Shown here: positions 1 to 4,977 of the stretch, one piece after another | Layout of the letters: each line of letters opens with the position of its first letter | Numbering within the stretch: position 1 is the stretch's first letter | Origin: a bacterium | Lineage (GTDB): Bacteria; UBA9089; JASEGY01 | Direction of reading: 5' to 3' | Length of the DNA: 5,911 nt | NCBI GenBank assembly: GCA_030019105.1 | Contig: JASEGY010000239.1 | Location: 1 to 5,911, forward strand | Made by a program: the position numbers and the translations under genes | Notes under the pieces: generated by a model | The model's input: only the letters and a program-made list of their open reading frames with translations | The model's database searches: none | What the model was told of the DNA's origin: nothing

Positions 1-35
1 GATGGCCCAAAATAGGATGAAGTTCCTGGAAAAAC

Positions 36-992
36 TCACTGCTTCTCATCCATCCCACCAATGAATTTCAGATTAAAGGCATCTGCCTCTTTTTCGTCAA
101 CAATAACCTTCTTTATTCTGGGGAGGATTTCCTCCATTGCTTCAATATAAAGCCGTGTAGCAGTTACATCTTTTGCGTTACGGTATTCGGCCAATTGATG
201 CAGAAATCTATCCGCCTCACCCCGGGCATAATTCACCCTTTCTTCTTGATAGGCGCCGGCTTCACTTAACAACTTCTGGGCCTGGCCCCTTGCTTCCGGG
301 ATGATATCGTTTCTGTAACCCTGGGCTTCATTGATAATTCTATTCCTGTCCTCCCTGGCGCTGGCCACATCTTTAAAGGCCCATTCTGCTTGAGACGGAG
401 GAGCAACCTCCTGTAAATGAACCGCCAATATCTGTATGCCGCAGCCGTAGTCACGGTCAAGGGCTTGTTGGACATCTTTCTTCACCCTCTCCTGAATAGA
501 CAGTTTTTCTGTAGTCAAGATTTCATCTATACTCCTGGTGGCAATGGTCTGGGTAAGGGCTGCCTCAGCGGCCTTGCGAACTAAGGAATGAGGATCAAGC
601 GCCGCAAATAAGAAATCAGCCGGGGATTTGATCATATATTGGATCATAAGCCCCAAATTTATTATATTCTCATCTCCTGTTAAAAATTGCCTTTTGTCAT
701 CATCAATTGATATCCCAATATATTCAAGACTTATTCGCTTGATTTCCTTAACCTTTGGTTTATCCACCCGTTCAATAGGATAAGGCAGATGATAATGAAT
801 CCCTGGCGGGACATTATCAGAGATTATCCGACCGAATCTTGTGACCACACCCAGCTCGTTTGATTCTACAATATAGATTCCGGACAATAGATAGAGTATA
901 ACCACCGCTAAGGCACTCCAACCGGCCACCTTTTTCATATCCTTAAAGGTAACTTTAAGGTCGCTTATTTCCTGATAAGATTCTCTGTCCAT
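36..992 (-). CDS. hflK: HflK-type SPFH/Band-7 protein, second paralogue (stand-alone HflK2)
   Basis: This 318-residue membrane-anchored SPFH protein is of the HflK type. In characterised bacteria HflK and HflC form a large periplasm-facing cage around the FtsH protease and modulate it. One transmembrane helix lies at about residues 24-42, after a short charged cytosolic N-terminus. The SPFH domain follows, with VVTRFGR (49-55), HYHLPYPIERV (66-76) and GDENIINL (106-113). The HflK signature FKDVASARED is at 206-215, and an Ala/Glu-rich coiled coil runs to about 265. It is shorter than E. coli HflK (about 419 aa) and lacks the Gly-rich N-terminus and long C-terminal tail. It is last in the operon, 31 bp after hflC, whereas hflK usually precedes hflC. 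The ATG is supported by GGAGG at 1001-1005, eight bases upstream, lying inside a dispersed repeat. The stop is TGA at 36-38. Family assignment is firm; its partner within the complex is inferred. Confidence 0.93.
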   Translation of the reverse strand: MDRESYQEISDLKVTFKDMKKVAGWSALAVVILYLLSGIYIVESNELGVVTRFGRIISDNVPPGIHYHLPYPIERVDKPKVKEIKRISLEYIGISIDDDKRQFLTGDENIINLGLMIQYMIKSPADFLFAALDPHSLVRKAAEAALTQTIATRSIDEILTTEKLSIQERVKKDVQQALDRDYGCGIQILAVHLQEVAPPSQAEWAFKDVASAREDRNRIINEAQGYRNDIIPEARGQAQKLLSEAGAYQEERVNYARGEADRFLHQLAEYRNAKDVTATRLYIEAMEEILPRIKKVIVDEKEADAFNLKFIGGMDEKQ

Positions 993-993
993 A

Positions 994-1021
994 CTCCGTG
1001 CCTCCGTGTCTCCGTGGTGAA
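994..1021 (-). repeat. F1 repeat copy 1 (CACCACGGAGACAC type) filling the hflC-hflK2 junction
   Basis: Read on the minus strand this is TTCACCACGGAGACACGG followed by AGGCACGGAG. It fills almost the whole 31-bp gap between the hflC stop (1024-1026) and the HflK2 ATG (990-992). It supplies GGAGG eight bases before that ATG, so a dispersed repeat has become the translation initiation region. Related copies lie at 1935-1962, 2482-2499, 4822-4851 and 4940-4967. Confidence 0.85.
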
Positions 1022-1023
1022 TA

Positions 1024-1908
1024 TTATTTTCCAGTTCCTTTATTTAACAACTCCAACAGCTCAGATTCAGACGAAAGGATAACCGTGGTTTTCTTATCCA
1101 GGAACTTTTTGTAAGATTCCAGGGTGCGCACTAACTTATAAAACTGGGGATCCTGGTTGAATGCCCCGGCATAAATCTTGATGGCCTCTCTATCTCCTTC
1201 ACCCTTAACCCGCTCTGCTTCCTGGTATGCCTCCGAGAGAATCCTTCTCTTTTCTTTATCTGTCTCTGCTTTGATCTTTATGGCCTCTTCCTTGCCTTCG
1301 GCTCTATATTTCCTGGCCATTCGGTCTCGTTCGGCGATCATCCGGCCAAAAACACTCTGTTTGTTTTGTTCAGGAAAATTAAGCCGCCTTATTCTGACAC
1401 TGACCAGGTGAATCCCATAATCCTTCTCTGCCACCGCCTGGCACCGCTCAGTTACTCTATCAGAGGCCTCACTAATTCCCTTCTTCTGCCCTGGCTCAAT
1501 TGAAAACAAGCTGGACAAATCTTCTTTCCCCAGGGCTACGCCTACTTCAGAGGCAATAATGTCAGCCAGCCTGATTTCAGCCCTCTCTTTATCGTTCACT
1601 GTCTCCAGAAATCTCTGGGGATCTTTTATTCGCCAGCAGACAAAGGTGTCCACAATGACATTCTTTTTATCCTTGGTTAAGAACTCTGAGGGCCTGGGTT
1701 CATAAACTATTAACCTCTTCTCAAAGAAAAGCGCCGAATGGATGGGGACAGGTAGTTTCCAATTAAGCCCGGCCTCAGTAATAACCTTTACCGGCCTGCC
1801 GAATTGAGTCACAACAGCCGTTTTTGTCTCATCAACTACAAAGAATATATCATTGACAAGTAATAAAAGAATAACCGCCAGTCCAAACAAATAAGCCTTT
1901 TTTCCCAT
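1024..1908 (-). CDS. hflC: HflC, SPFH/Band-7 modulator of FtsH
   Basis: HflC (294 aa from the start chosen here; E. coli HflC is about 334) pairs with HflK in the membrane cage that holds FtsH. A single N-terminal transmembrane helix lies at about residues 4-24. The SPFH domain begins VVTQFGRPV (32-40), and the coiled coil carries RMIAERDRMARKYRAEG (189-205). The HflC-specific block GEGDREAIKIYAGAFNQDPQ is at 236-255, followed by FYKLVRTLESYKKFL. A GTG six bases further upstream (1912-1914) is in frame but abuts AGGAGG (1915-1920). The ATG at 1906-1908 has ideal six-base spacing from it and is preferred. The gene was probably translationally close to the CDF::HflK gene upstream before a GxxExxY unit was inserted between them. 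The stop is TAA at 1024-1026. Identification is firm. Confidence 0.95.
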   Translation of the reverse strand: MGKKAYLFGLAVILLLLVNDIFFVVDETKTAVVTQFGRPVKVITEAGLNWKLPVPIHSALFFEKRLIVYEPRPSEFLTKDKKNVIVDTFVCWRIKDPQRFLETVNDKERAEIRLADIIASEVGVALGKEDLSSLFSIEPGQKKGISEASDRVTERCQAVAEKDYGIHLVSVRIRRLNFPEQNKQSVFGRMIAERDRMARKYRAEGKEEAIKIKAETDKEKRRILSEAYQEAERVKGEGDREAIKIYAGAFNQDPQFYKLVRTLESYKKFLDKKTTVILSSESELLELLNKGTGK

Positions 1909-1914
1909 TTCCAC

Positions 1915-1920
1915 CCTCCT
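1915..1920 (-). promoter_or_regulatory. Shine-Dalgarno of hflC, deciding the ATG start
   Basis: A perfect AGGAGG on the minus strand lies six bases before the ATG at 1906-1908 and directly adjacent to an in-frame GTG at 1912-1914. The spacing favours the ATG and therefore a protein two residues shorter than the longest frame. Confidence 0.8.
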
Positions 1921-1934
1921 CGTATGATATAGAG

Positions 1935-1962
1935 TTCACCACGGAGACACAGAGACACAGAG
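1935..1962 (+). repeat. F1 repeat copy 2, downstream edge of the GxxExxY unit
   Basis: It reads TTCACCACGGAGACACAG followed by AGACACAGAG. Together with the inverted copy at 2482-2499 it brackets the GxxExxY gene (stop of the unbroken frame at 1968). The gene and its two flanking repeats therefore look like one inserted unit between CDF::hflK and hflC. Confidence 0.8.
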
Positions 1963-2027
1963 AAAAATCAGAGAACAAATCTCTTGATTCCGTCTTTCAA
2001 AACAGGCACATTGAAATTTACAATAAA

Positions 2028-2035
2028 GCCTATTC
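2028..2035. repeat. Target-site duplication GCCTATTC, left copy
   Basis: This 8-bp direct repeat adjoins the left end of the 129-bp element and is identical to 2165-2172. In the gene it corresponds to the codons for Arg-Ile-Gly (minus strand GAATAGGC). Confidence 0.9.
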
Positions 2036-2164
2036 GTATCCTCTTCAAATTTAATGGGGATCTGTTGTAAGTTGTAAGTTGTAGGTTCGCTGGTGTGACG
2101 GTTAACTTACAACTTGCAACTTACAACCTACAACCAGATACACCAATAGATTTGAAGAGGATAC
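2036..2164. mobile_element. MITE-like element M1 (129 bp) inside the GxxExxY gene
   Basis: The ends are perfect 15-bp inverted repeats: GTATCCTCTTCAAAT at 2036-2050 and its complement at 2150-2164. Both sides carry the identical octamer GCCTATTC. The interior is itself a long imperfect palindrome built from GTTGTAAGTTGTAAGTTG-like units on the left and their complement on the right, around a short centre near 2086-2101. It has no room for a transposase, so it is non-autonomous and would need one supplied in trans. The intact duplication and restored reading frame on removal point to a fairly recent insertion. Several IS families produce 8-bp duplications, so I do not assign one. Confidence 0.92.
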
Positions 2165-2172
2165 GCCTATTC
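2165..2172. repeat. Target-site duplication GCCTATTC, right copy
   Basis: This is identical to 2028-2035 and directly follows the right inverted end of the 129-bp element. Confidence 0.9.
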
Positions 2173-2481
2173 TAACCCCGGATAATCTCAGATAGGTTAA
2201 CAACTGTGCCTCGTGAATCGGCGCTATTGTATCAACTACTTTGAGTTCAAGGACAACCTTTTCTTCAACTACAATATCCATTCGATATCCACAATCAAGC
2301 TTGATGCCTTTGTATGCAAGGGGAAGAGACTTTTGTCGTTCAAATTTCAGACCACGCAAATGAAGTTCGTGGCAAAGGCACTCTTCATAGGCTGATTCCA
2401 ATAGCCCAGCTCCCAAATGCCTATGAACTTCTATTGCTGCCCCAATTATCTGCCCTGTAAGTTTTTCTTCTAAAATCATTT

Positions 2482-2499
2482 CTCCGTGTCTCCGTGGTG
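2482..2499 (-). repeat. F1 repeat copy 3, upstream edge of the GxxExxY unit
   Basis: On the minus strand it reads CACCACGGAGACACGGAG and continues AA-ATG into the GxxExxY gene. Its final GGAG is the only Shine-Dalgarno-like sequence there. It begins four bases beyond the stop codon (2503-2505) of the stranded HflK tail, so the unit was placed exactly between the original CDF::hflK stop and hflC. Confidence 0.82.
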
Positions 2500-2502
2500 T
2501 AA

Positions 2503-2616
2503 CTACCATCCTTCGTCAATCTCTGTTTTTTCTTCCTCATCTGAATGAAAAAGCGGCATTTTTTGACCGGACATTAGCCGCTGTATTCCCCCGGCTTGAT
2601 TTAAAAACCAGATATC
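2503..2616 (-). pseudogene. Stranded original C-terminus of the CDF::HflK gene
   Basis: A 37-codon open frame ends in TAG (2503-2505). It begins DIWFLNQAGGIQRLMSG, continues QKMPLFHSDEEEK and ends in an acidic tail. It has no start of its own; an in-frame TAA derived from the repeat edge (2617-2619) precedes it. Its first residues parallel the tail of HflK2 in this window (FNLKFIGGMDE against DIWFLNQAGGIQ). The last HflK-like residues of the fusion before the repeat are SSKKEGSK (to residue 583). Removing 2617-2795 joins GSK to DIW in frame, giving a 620-residue protein. The frame is seen directly; the origin is inferred from position, polarity and similarity to the HflK2 tail. Confidence 0.7.
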
Positions 2617-2617
2617 T

Positions 2618-2795
2618 TAGCGCGGCCTCTGGCCGCAACCAAACCAATTTTGGATTGCAGATTGCGGATTATGGAACGCTGAAATTGGAAATTGGAAATT
2701 AGGAAAAGCGTGAAAGCCTAATTTCTAATTTCCAATTTCAATTCGCAATCGTAACATTCTCGCGGACAACGCAAATGTTGCGGGGTAATAGTATA
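2618..2795 (-). mobile_element. Mosaic repeat element E, copy 1 (about 178 bp), inserted in the 3' end of CDF::hflK
   Basis: Two conserved ends are shared with 4560-5005, where the element lies in the opposite orientation. The first end (2747-2795) matches 44 of 49 positions with the M2-excised form of 4560-4811, and all five differences are transitions. The second end (2618-2647) shares TTGGTTTGGTTGCGGC and GCCGCGCTA, separated by a small loop. The middle is different in the two copies; here it is an AAATTGGAAATTAG-type palindrome. It interrupts the fusion gene after codon 583 and contributes its last 25 codons and the stop. Exact borders are uncertain by a few bases and I see no clear target duplication. 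Confidence 0.75.
2660..2750. repeat. Inverted repeat of AATTGGAAATTAG type in the middle of element E copy 1
   Basis: The arms 2681-2703 and 2717-2739 pair at 22 of 23 positions around a 13-base loop (2704-2716). Outer GATTGCG (2660-2666) pairs with CGCAATC (2744-2750). The right arm encodes the final residues of the current CDF::HflK frame, whose TAG is at 2718-2720. The transcript could fold a strong AT-rich hairpin, but no U-tract follows on the minus strand, so I do not call it a terminator. Confidence 0.85.
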
Positions 2796-4544
2796 TTTAG
2801 AACCCTCTTTTTTAGAGCTGACAATAAACTTGTCTACCCCGGACAAAGCCTCTTCCATTGTCTCAAAATACATCCTGAGCTCGGTTACCTCCTTAGAATC
2901 TTTATGACCGGAACGTATAGCTAAGAATTTAGTTGCCTCTCCCCGGGCCCGGTTTGCCTTTTCTTCCCGGTAAGCCTCAGCCTCGATGACCATTTTTCGT
3001 GCCTGACCTGCTGCTTCAGGAAGAAGCTCATTTTGATAACCCAGGGCTTGATTTATCATTCTATCTTTATCCTCCCTGGCGCTGGCCACATCACGGAAAG
3101 CCCCCACTACCTCTAACGGAGGATGCACATCTTGCAATCTTACGGTTTTGATCAACATCCCGGCCTGATATTTATCTAATTCTTTCTGAAGGATGATCTT
3201 CATCTTTTCTTCAACTTGAGACCGTTTCTCAGTTAAGATGTCATCCATCCGGCCATGACCGGCGATTTCTCTAATAGCAAATTCGGCAGTGGCTTTTAGA
3301 AGCAGCGACGGGTTTACCGCCCGGAATAAGAATTCCCTGGCCGATTTTATCTTATATTGAACGACCATATTCAGATCAATAATATTTTCGTCACCAGTTA
3401 ATATCAGGGCTTCCTTTATATCTTTTGTATAACTACCTCTCCTGTGCCGACTTCCCCAGAGATATTCCTTCTCTTCTGATTTTACCGGTTCTTCTTTAAG
3501 CTCGTAAGGTTGCAGGCCGGATTTAACTGAAGTTTCAGGGGCAATTAAAGTCTTTTTCCAAACCAAGTCAGGTTCTTCCTCTTTTGTCTTAGACCTGAAT
3601 CCGATTTCTATCCGCTCCACCCTTTCCTTGTTTACCCTGATTAACTTTTCTATGGGATAAGGCCAATGATACCCTGGTCCCGGGTTAATTTCATCACCCT
3701 TTAATTTACCAAATCTCAGCAGTATCCCGACCTCATCGGGCTTGATCACATACCATCCTGAGAGGATATAACCACCTGCGCCGGCAAGGGAAACCAGTAA
3801 AATTATCCCCCTGATATTATCCTGCAAAAAAATACGGCATCTCTCTAAATCTAATTCAGGTTTCACCCGGTCTGAAAGTGTGTTAAGGATCGCCTCTACA
3901 CGCTTGCCAAAGGTGGTGTCTCTCAGGAGCTTAAGGACAGCATCCAATTCTAATGCCTGTCCGGCAAATATAGCCTTACCTGTGCTGACTAACACCTCCA
4001 CTCCTGCCTCAACAATCAAAAGGGCAATAACCACAGCCGCGACTTTATCCAGCTCCAGGCCGATCATTTGACCTGTCACTCCCACCATAACCGCTATAGA
4101 GGAATACATGTCCACCTTAGAATGGAACCCATCGGCTTTCAGGCTTAAGGAAGATGTTTCCGTGCCGACATGGATCTTGTATTTGGCCAGGAAATAAGAG
4201 ATCATTATACATACCAGGGTGCCCAATAATACGATAGGAACATTCTGGAGCTCTTGTGGAGGGGTTTCGATTACCCTGTAAAAGACATTATAGGCGGTCC
4301 CAAAGATGGCCAGAGTAATGATCACGCCCATTATGCCTTCTACCGGACCGATTTTCTTTGAGACGCGGTCGGAAAGTGTTAAGCTCAGCAGGACTAAAAA
4401 GGAGACAAATATATCCGAGGCAGAATGAAGGGCATCAGCCAATAAGGCGATACTGCCCGAAATGTCCGCCAGGACAATCTTAATGATGACCAGTAATATA
4501 TTTACCCCGATTGAAACATAGACGGCTGTGTATCTTCTATCCAT
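2718..4544 (-). CDS. CDF metal-transporter domain fused to an HflK-type SPFH domain
   Basis: This is one continuous 608-codon frame. Residues 1-190 are a cation diffusion facilitator domain with six predicted helices (about 8-26, 32-56, 68-90, 101-119, 137-160 and 166-187). It has the binding-site motifs ADALHSASD (H40, D44) in helix 2 and ADGFHSKVD (H141, D145) in helix 5. This His/Asp set is typical of Zn2+-type CDF exporters. The usual CDF cytosolic metal-sensing domain is replaced by a linker of about 50 residues. A seventh helix (244-263) then leads into an HflK SPFH domain: GILLRFGKL (273-281), YHWPYPIEKLIRVN (292-305), GDENIIDL (384-391) and FRDVASARED (483-492). A charged insert of about 55 residues (318-373) is absent from HflK2. 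ATG 4542-4544 has GAGG six bases upstream. Residues 584-608 are encoded by an inserted repeat; the native tail appears at 2503-2616. Domain calls are firm; joint function is inferred. Confidence 0.92.
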   Translation of the reverse strand: MDRRYTAVYVSIGVNILLVIIKIVLADISGSIALLADALHSASDIFVSFLVLLSLTLSDRVSKKIGPVEGIMGVIITLAIFGTAYNVFYRVIETPPQELQNVPIVLLGTLVCIMISYFLAKYKIHVGTETSSLSLKADGFHSKVDMYSSIAVMVGVTGQMIGLELDKVAAVVIALLIVEAGVEVLVSTGKAIFAGQALELDAVLKLLRDTTFGKRVEAILNTLSDRVKPELDLERCRIFLQDNIRGIILLVSLAGAGGYILSGWYVIKPDEVGILLRFGKLKGDEINPGPGYHWPYPIEKLIRVNKERVERIEIGFRSKTKEEEPDLVWKKTLIAPETSVKSGLQPYELKEEPVKSEEKEYLWGSRHRRGSYTKDIKEALILTGDENIIDLNMVVQYKIKSAREFLFRAVNPSLLLKATAEFAIREIAGHGRMDDILTEKRSQVEEKMKIILQKELDKYQAGMLIKTVRLQDVHPPLEVVGAFRDVASAREDKDRMINQALGYQNELLPEAAGQARKMVIEAEAYREEKANRARGEATKFLAIRSGHKDSKEVTELRMYFETMEEALSGVDKFIVSSKKEGSKYTITPQHLRCPRECYDCELKLEIRN

Positions 4545-4550
4545 TTTTTA

Positions 4551-4554
4551 CCTC
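4551..4554 (-). promoter_or_regulatory. Shine-Dalgarno of the CDF::HflK gene
   Basis: GAGG on the minus strand lies six bases (TAAAAA) before the ATG at 4542-4544. It lies just outside the first end of element E copy 2, which starts at 4560. Confidence 0.7.
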
Positions 4555-4598
4555 TGCCTTATACTATTACTCCACAACATTTGCGTTACCTGCGAGAA

Positions 4599-4601
4599 TG
4601 T
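4599..4601. repeat. Target duplication TGT, left copy, of element M2
   Basis: TGT here is repeated at 4802-4804. Removing 4602-4804 gives GCGAGAATGTTACGATT, identical to the uninterrupted sequence of element E copy 1 read on the minus strand (2747-2763). Confidence 0.8.
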
Positions 4602-4801
4602 TCAGACCTCGTGCTTTCATATCTGGAATAAGGGCAATTTCTGGACAGTCTTGATTGACAATAAGCAAGCATAGTATACAGATTTATAATAAAATAGTCT
4701 AATGATTAGGGATTGACGGATGCGGCTGTCCAATTATTACACAACTTCCTGTGGCCAAAAGGCTTATTGTCGATTTGGTGAGGGCAAAACACGAGGTCTG
4801 A
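4602..4801. mobile_element. MITE-like element M2 (200 bp) nested in element E copy 2
   Basis: Perfect 12-bp inverted ends are present: TCAGACCTCGTG at 4602-4613 and CACGAGGTCTGA at 4790-4801. Inner inverted segments GACAATAAGC (4657-4666) and GCTTATTGTC (4762-4771) also pair. TGT flanks both sides. The homologous E copy 1 is uninterrupted at this point and shows the pre-insertion state. It has no coding capacity for a transposase. On its minus strand it contributes a plausible promoter facing the CDF::HflK gene. Confidence 0.85.
4673..4701 (-). promoter_or_regulatory. Candidate sigma70-type promoter for CDF::hflK inside element M2
   Basis: On the minus strand TAGACT (4696-4701, four of six matches to TTGACA) is separated by exactly 17 bases from TATACT (4673-4678, five of six to TATAAT). 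It faces the fusion gene, with about 130 bases of leader. The leader would include the first end of element E, itself partly palindromic (AACATT...AATGTT). The sigma-factor consensus of this organism is unknown, and AT-rich DNA gives such matches by chance. Confidence 0.4.
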
Positions 4802-4804
4802 TGT
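4802..4804. repeat. Target duplication TGT, right copy, of element M2
   Basis: This matches 4599-4601 and is followed by TACGATT, the continuation of the element E end. Confidence 0.8.
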
Positions 4805-4821
4805 TACGATTTCGGTAATCG

Positions 4822-4967
4822 TTCACACCACCAAGACACTAAGGCACCAAGATTAATCAATCAGAGGGCAAAAGGCAGTGAGCAGAGGTAGGGGGCAGAT
4901 TTACCTGCCTGCTGCTTACTGCCTACTGCTTTCTGTCCCCTTTGTGTCTTTGTGTCTTAGTGGTGAA
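4822..4967. repeat. Paired F1 repeats forming a ~146-bp imperfect palindrome
   Basis: The outer arms are 4822-4851 (TTCACACCACCAAGACACTA and on) and 4940-4967 (the complement, reading TTCACCACTAAGACACAAAG on the minus strand). They are diverged relatives of the CACCACGGAGACAC family seen between the hfl genes. Inner arms of GGCAGTGAGCAG type (4866-4898) face CTGCCTGCTGCTTACTGCC type (4905-4940). No reading frame is evident. This forms the middle of element E copy 2. Confidence 0.78.
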
Positions 4968-4977
4968 TGGTTACAAG

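Larger units (their letters stand above)
1968..2479 (-). pseudogene. GxxExxY-family protein (PD-(D/E)XK-like fold), interrupted by a 129-bp element
   Basis: The 5' part encodes a GxxExxY protein, a small family of unknown cellular role usually related to PD-(D/E)XK nuclease folds. From the preferred ATG at 2477-2479 the name motif G-LL-E-SA-Y is at residues 25-31. A nuclease-like D-x9-E-x-K is seen at D68, E78 and K80. After SGVRIG the frame enters a foreign 129-bp element and stops at 2102-2104 with about 20 unrelated residues. The native end is intact beyond the element: IGFIVNFNVPVLKDGIKRF, then VL and TGA (1968-1970). Removing the element and one 8-bp duplication restores a 124-residue protein of normal family length. 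A longer start (ATG at 2507-2509) would read through the F1 repeat and is unlikely. Any expressed product lacks the last ~19 native residues, so it is probably non-functional. It lies between co-directional hfl genes but is probably unrelated to them. Confidence 0.9.

Noticed and set aside
1..35. Sequence after the HflK2 stop
   Set aside because: No hairpin with U-tract, start codon with ribosome-binding site, or repeat could be supported in these 35 bases.
2102..2160. C-terminal residues VSSSNLLVYLVVGCK of the GxxExxY frame as a native tail
   Set aside because: They are encoded by the inserted 129-bp element; the native family C-terminus is readable at 1968-2035.
2681..2739. Rho-independent terminator after CDF::hflK
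   Set aside because: The hairpin is strong, but it is AT-rich, overlaps the stop codon and is not followed by a U-tract on the minus strand.
2748..2768. C-x3-C-x2-C cluster (CPRECYDC) at the end of the CDF::HflK protein, tempting as a metal site
   Set aside because: These codons lie in dispersed element E. A copy of the same DNA occurs non-coding upstream at 4560-4811, so the cysteines are incidental.
4560..4602. Operator-like palindrome AACATT...AATGTT upstream of CDF::hflK
   Set aside because: It is part of the conserved end of element E, also found at 2747-2795 inside a coding region, so repeat membership explains it better than a regulator site.
994..4967. CRISPR array or regularly spaced repeat array
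   Set aside because: The F1 copies alternate in orientation, are irregularly spaced over 4 kb and have no similar-length unique spacers or cas genes.
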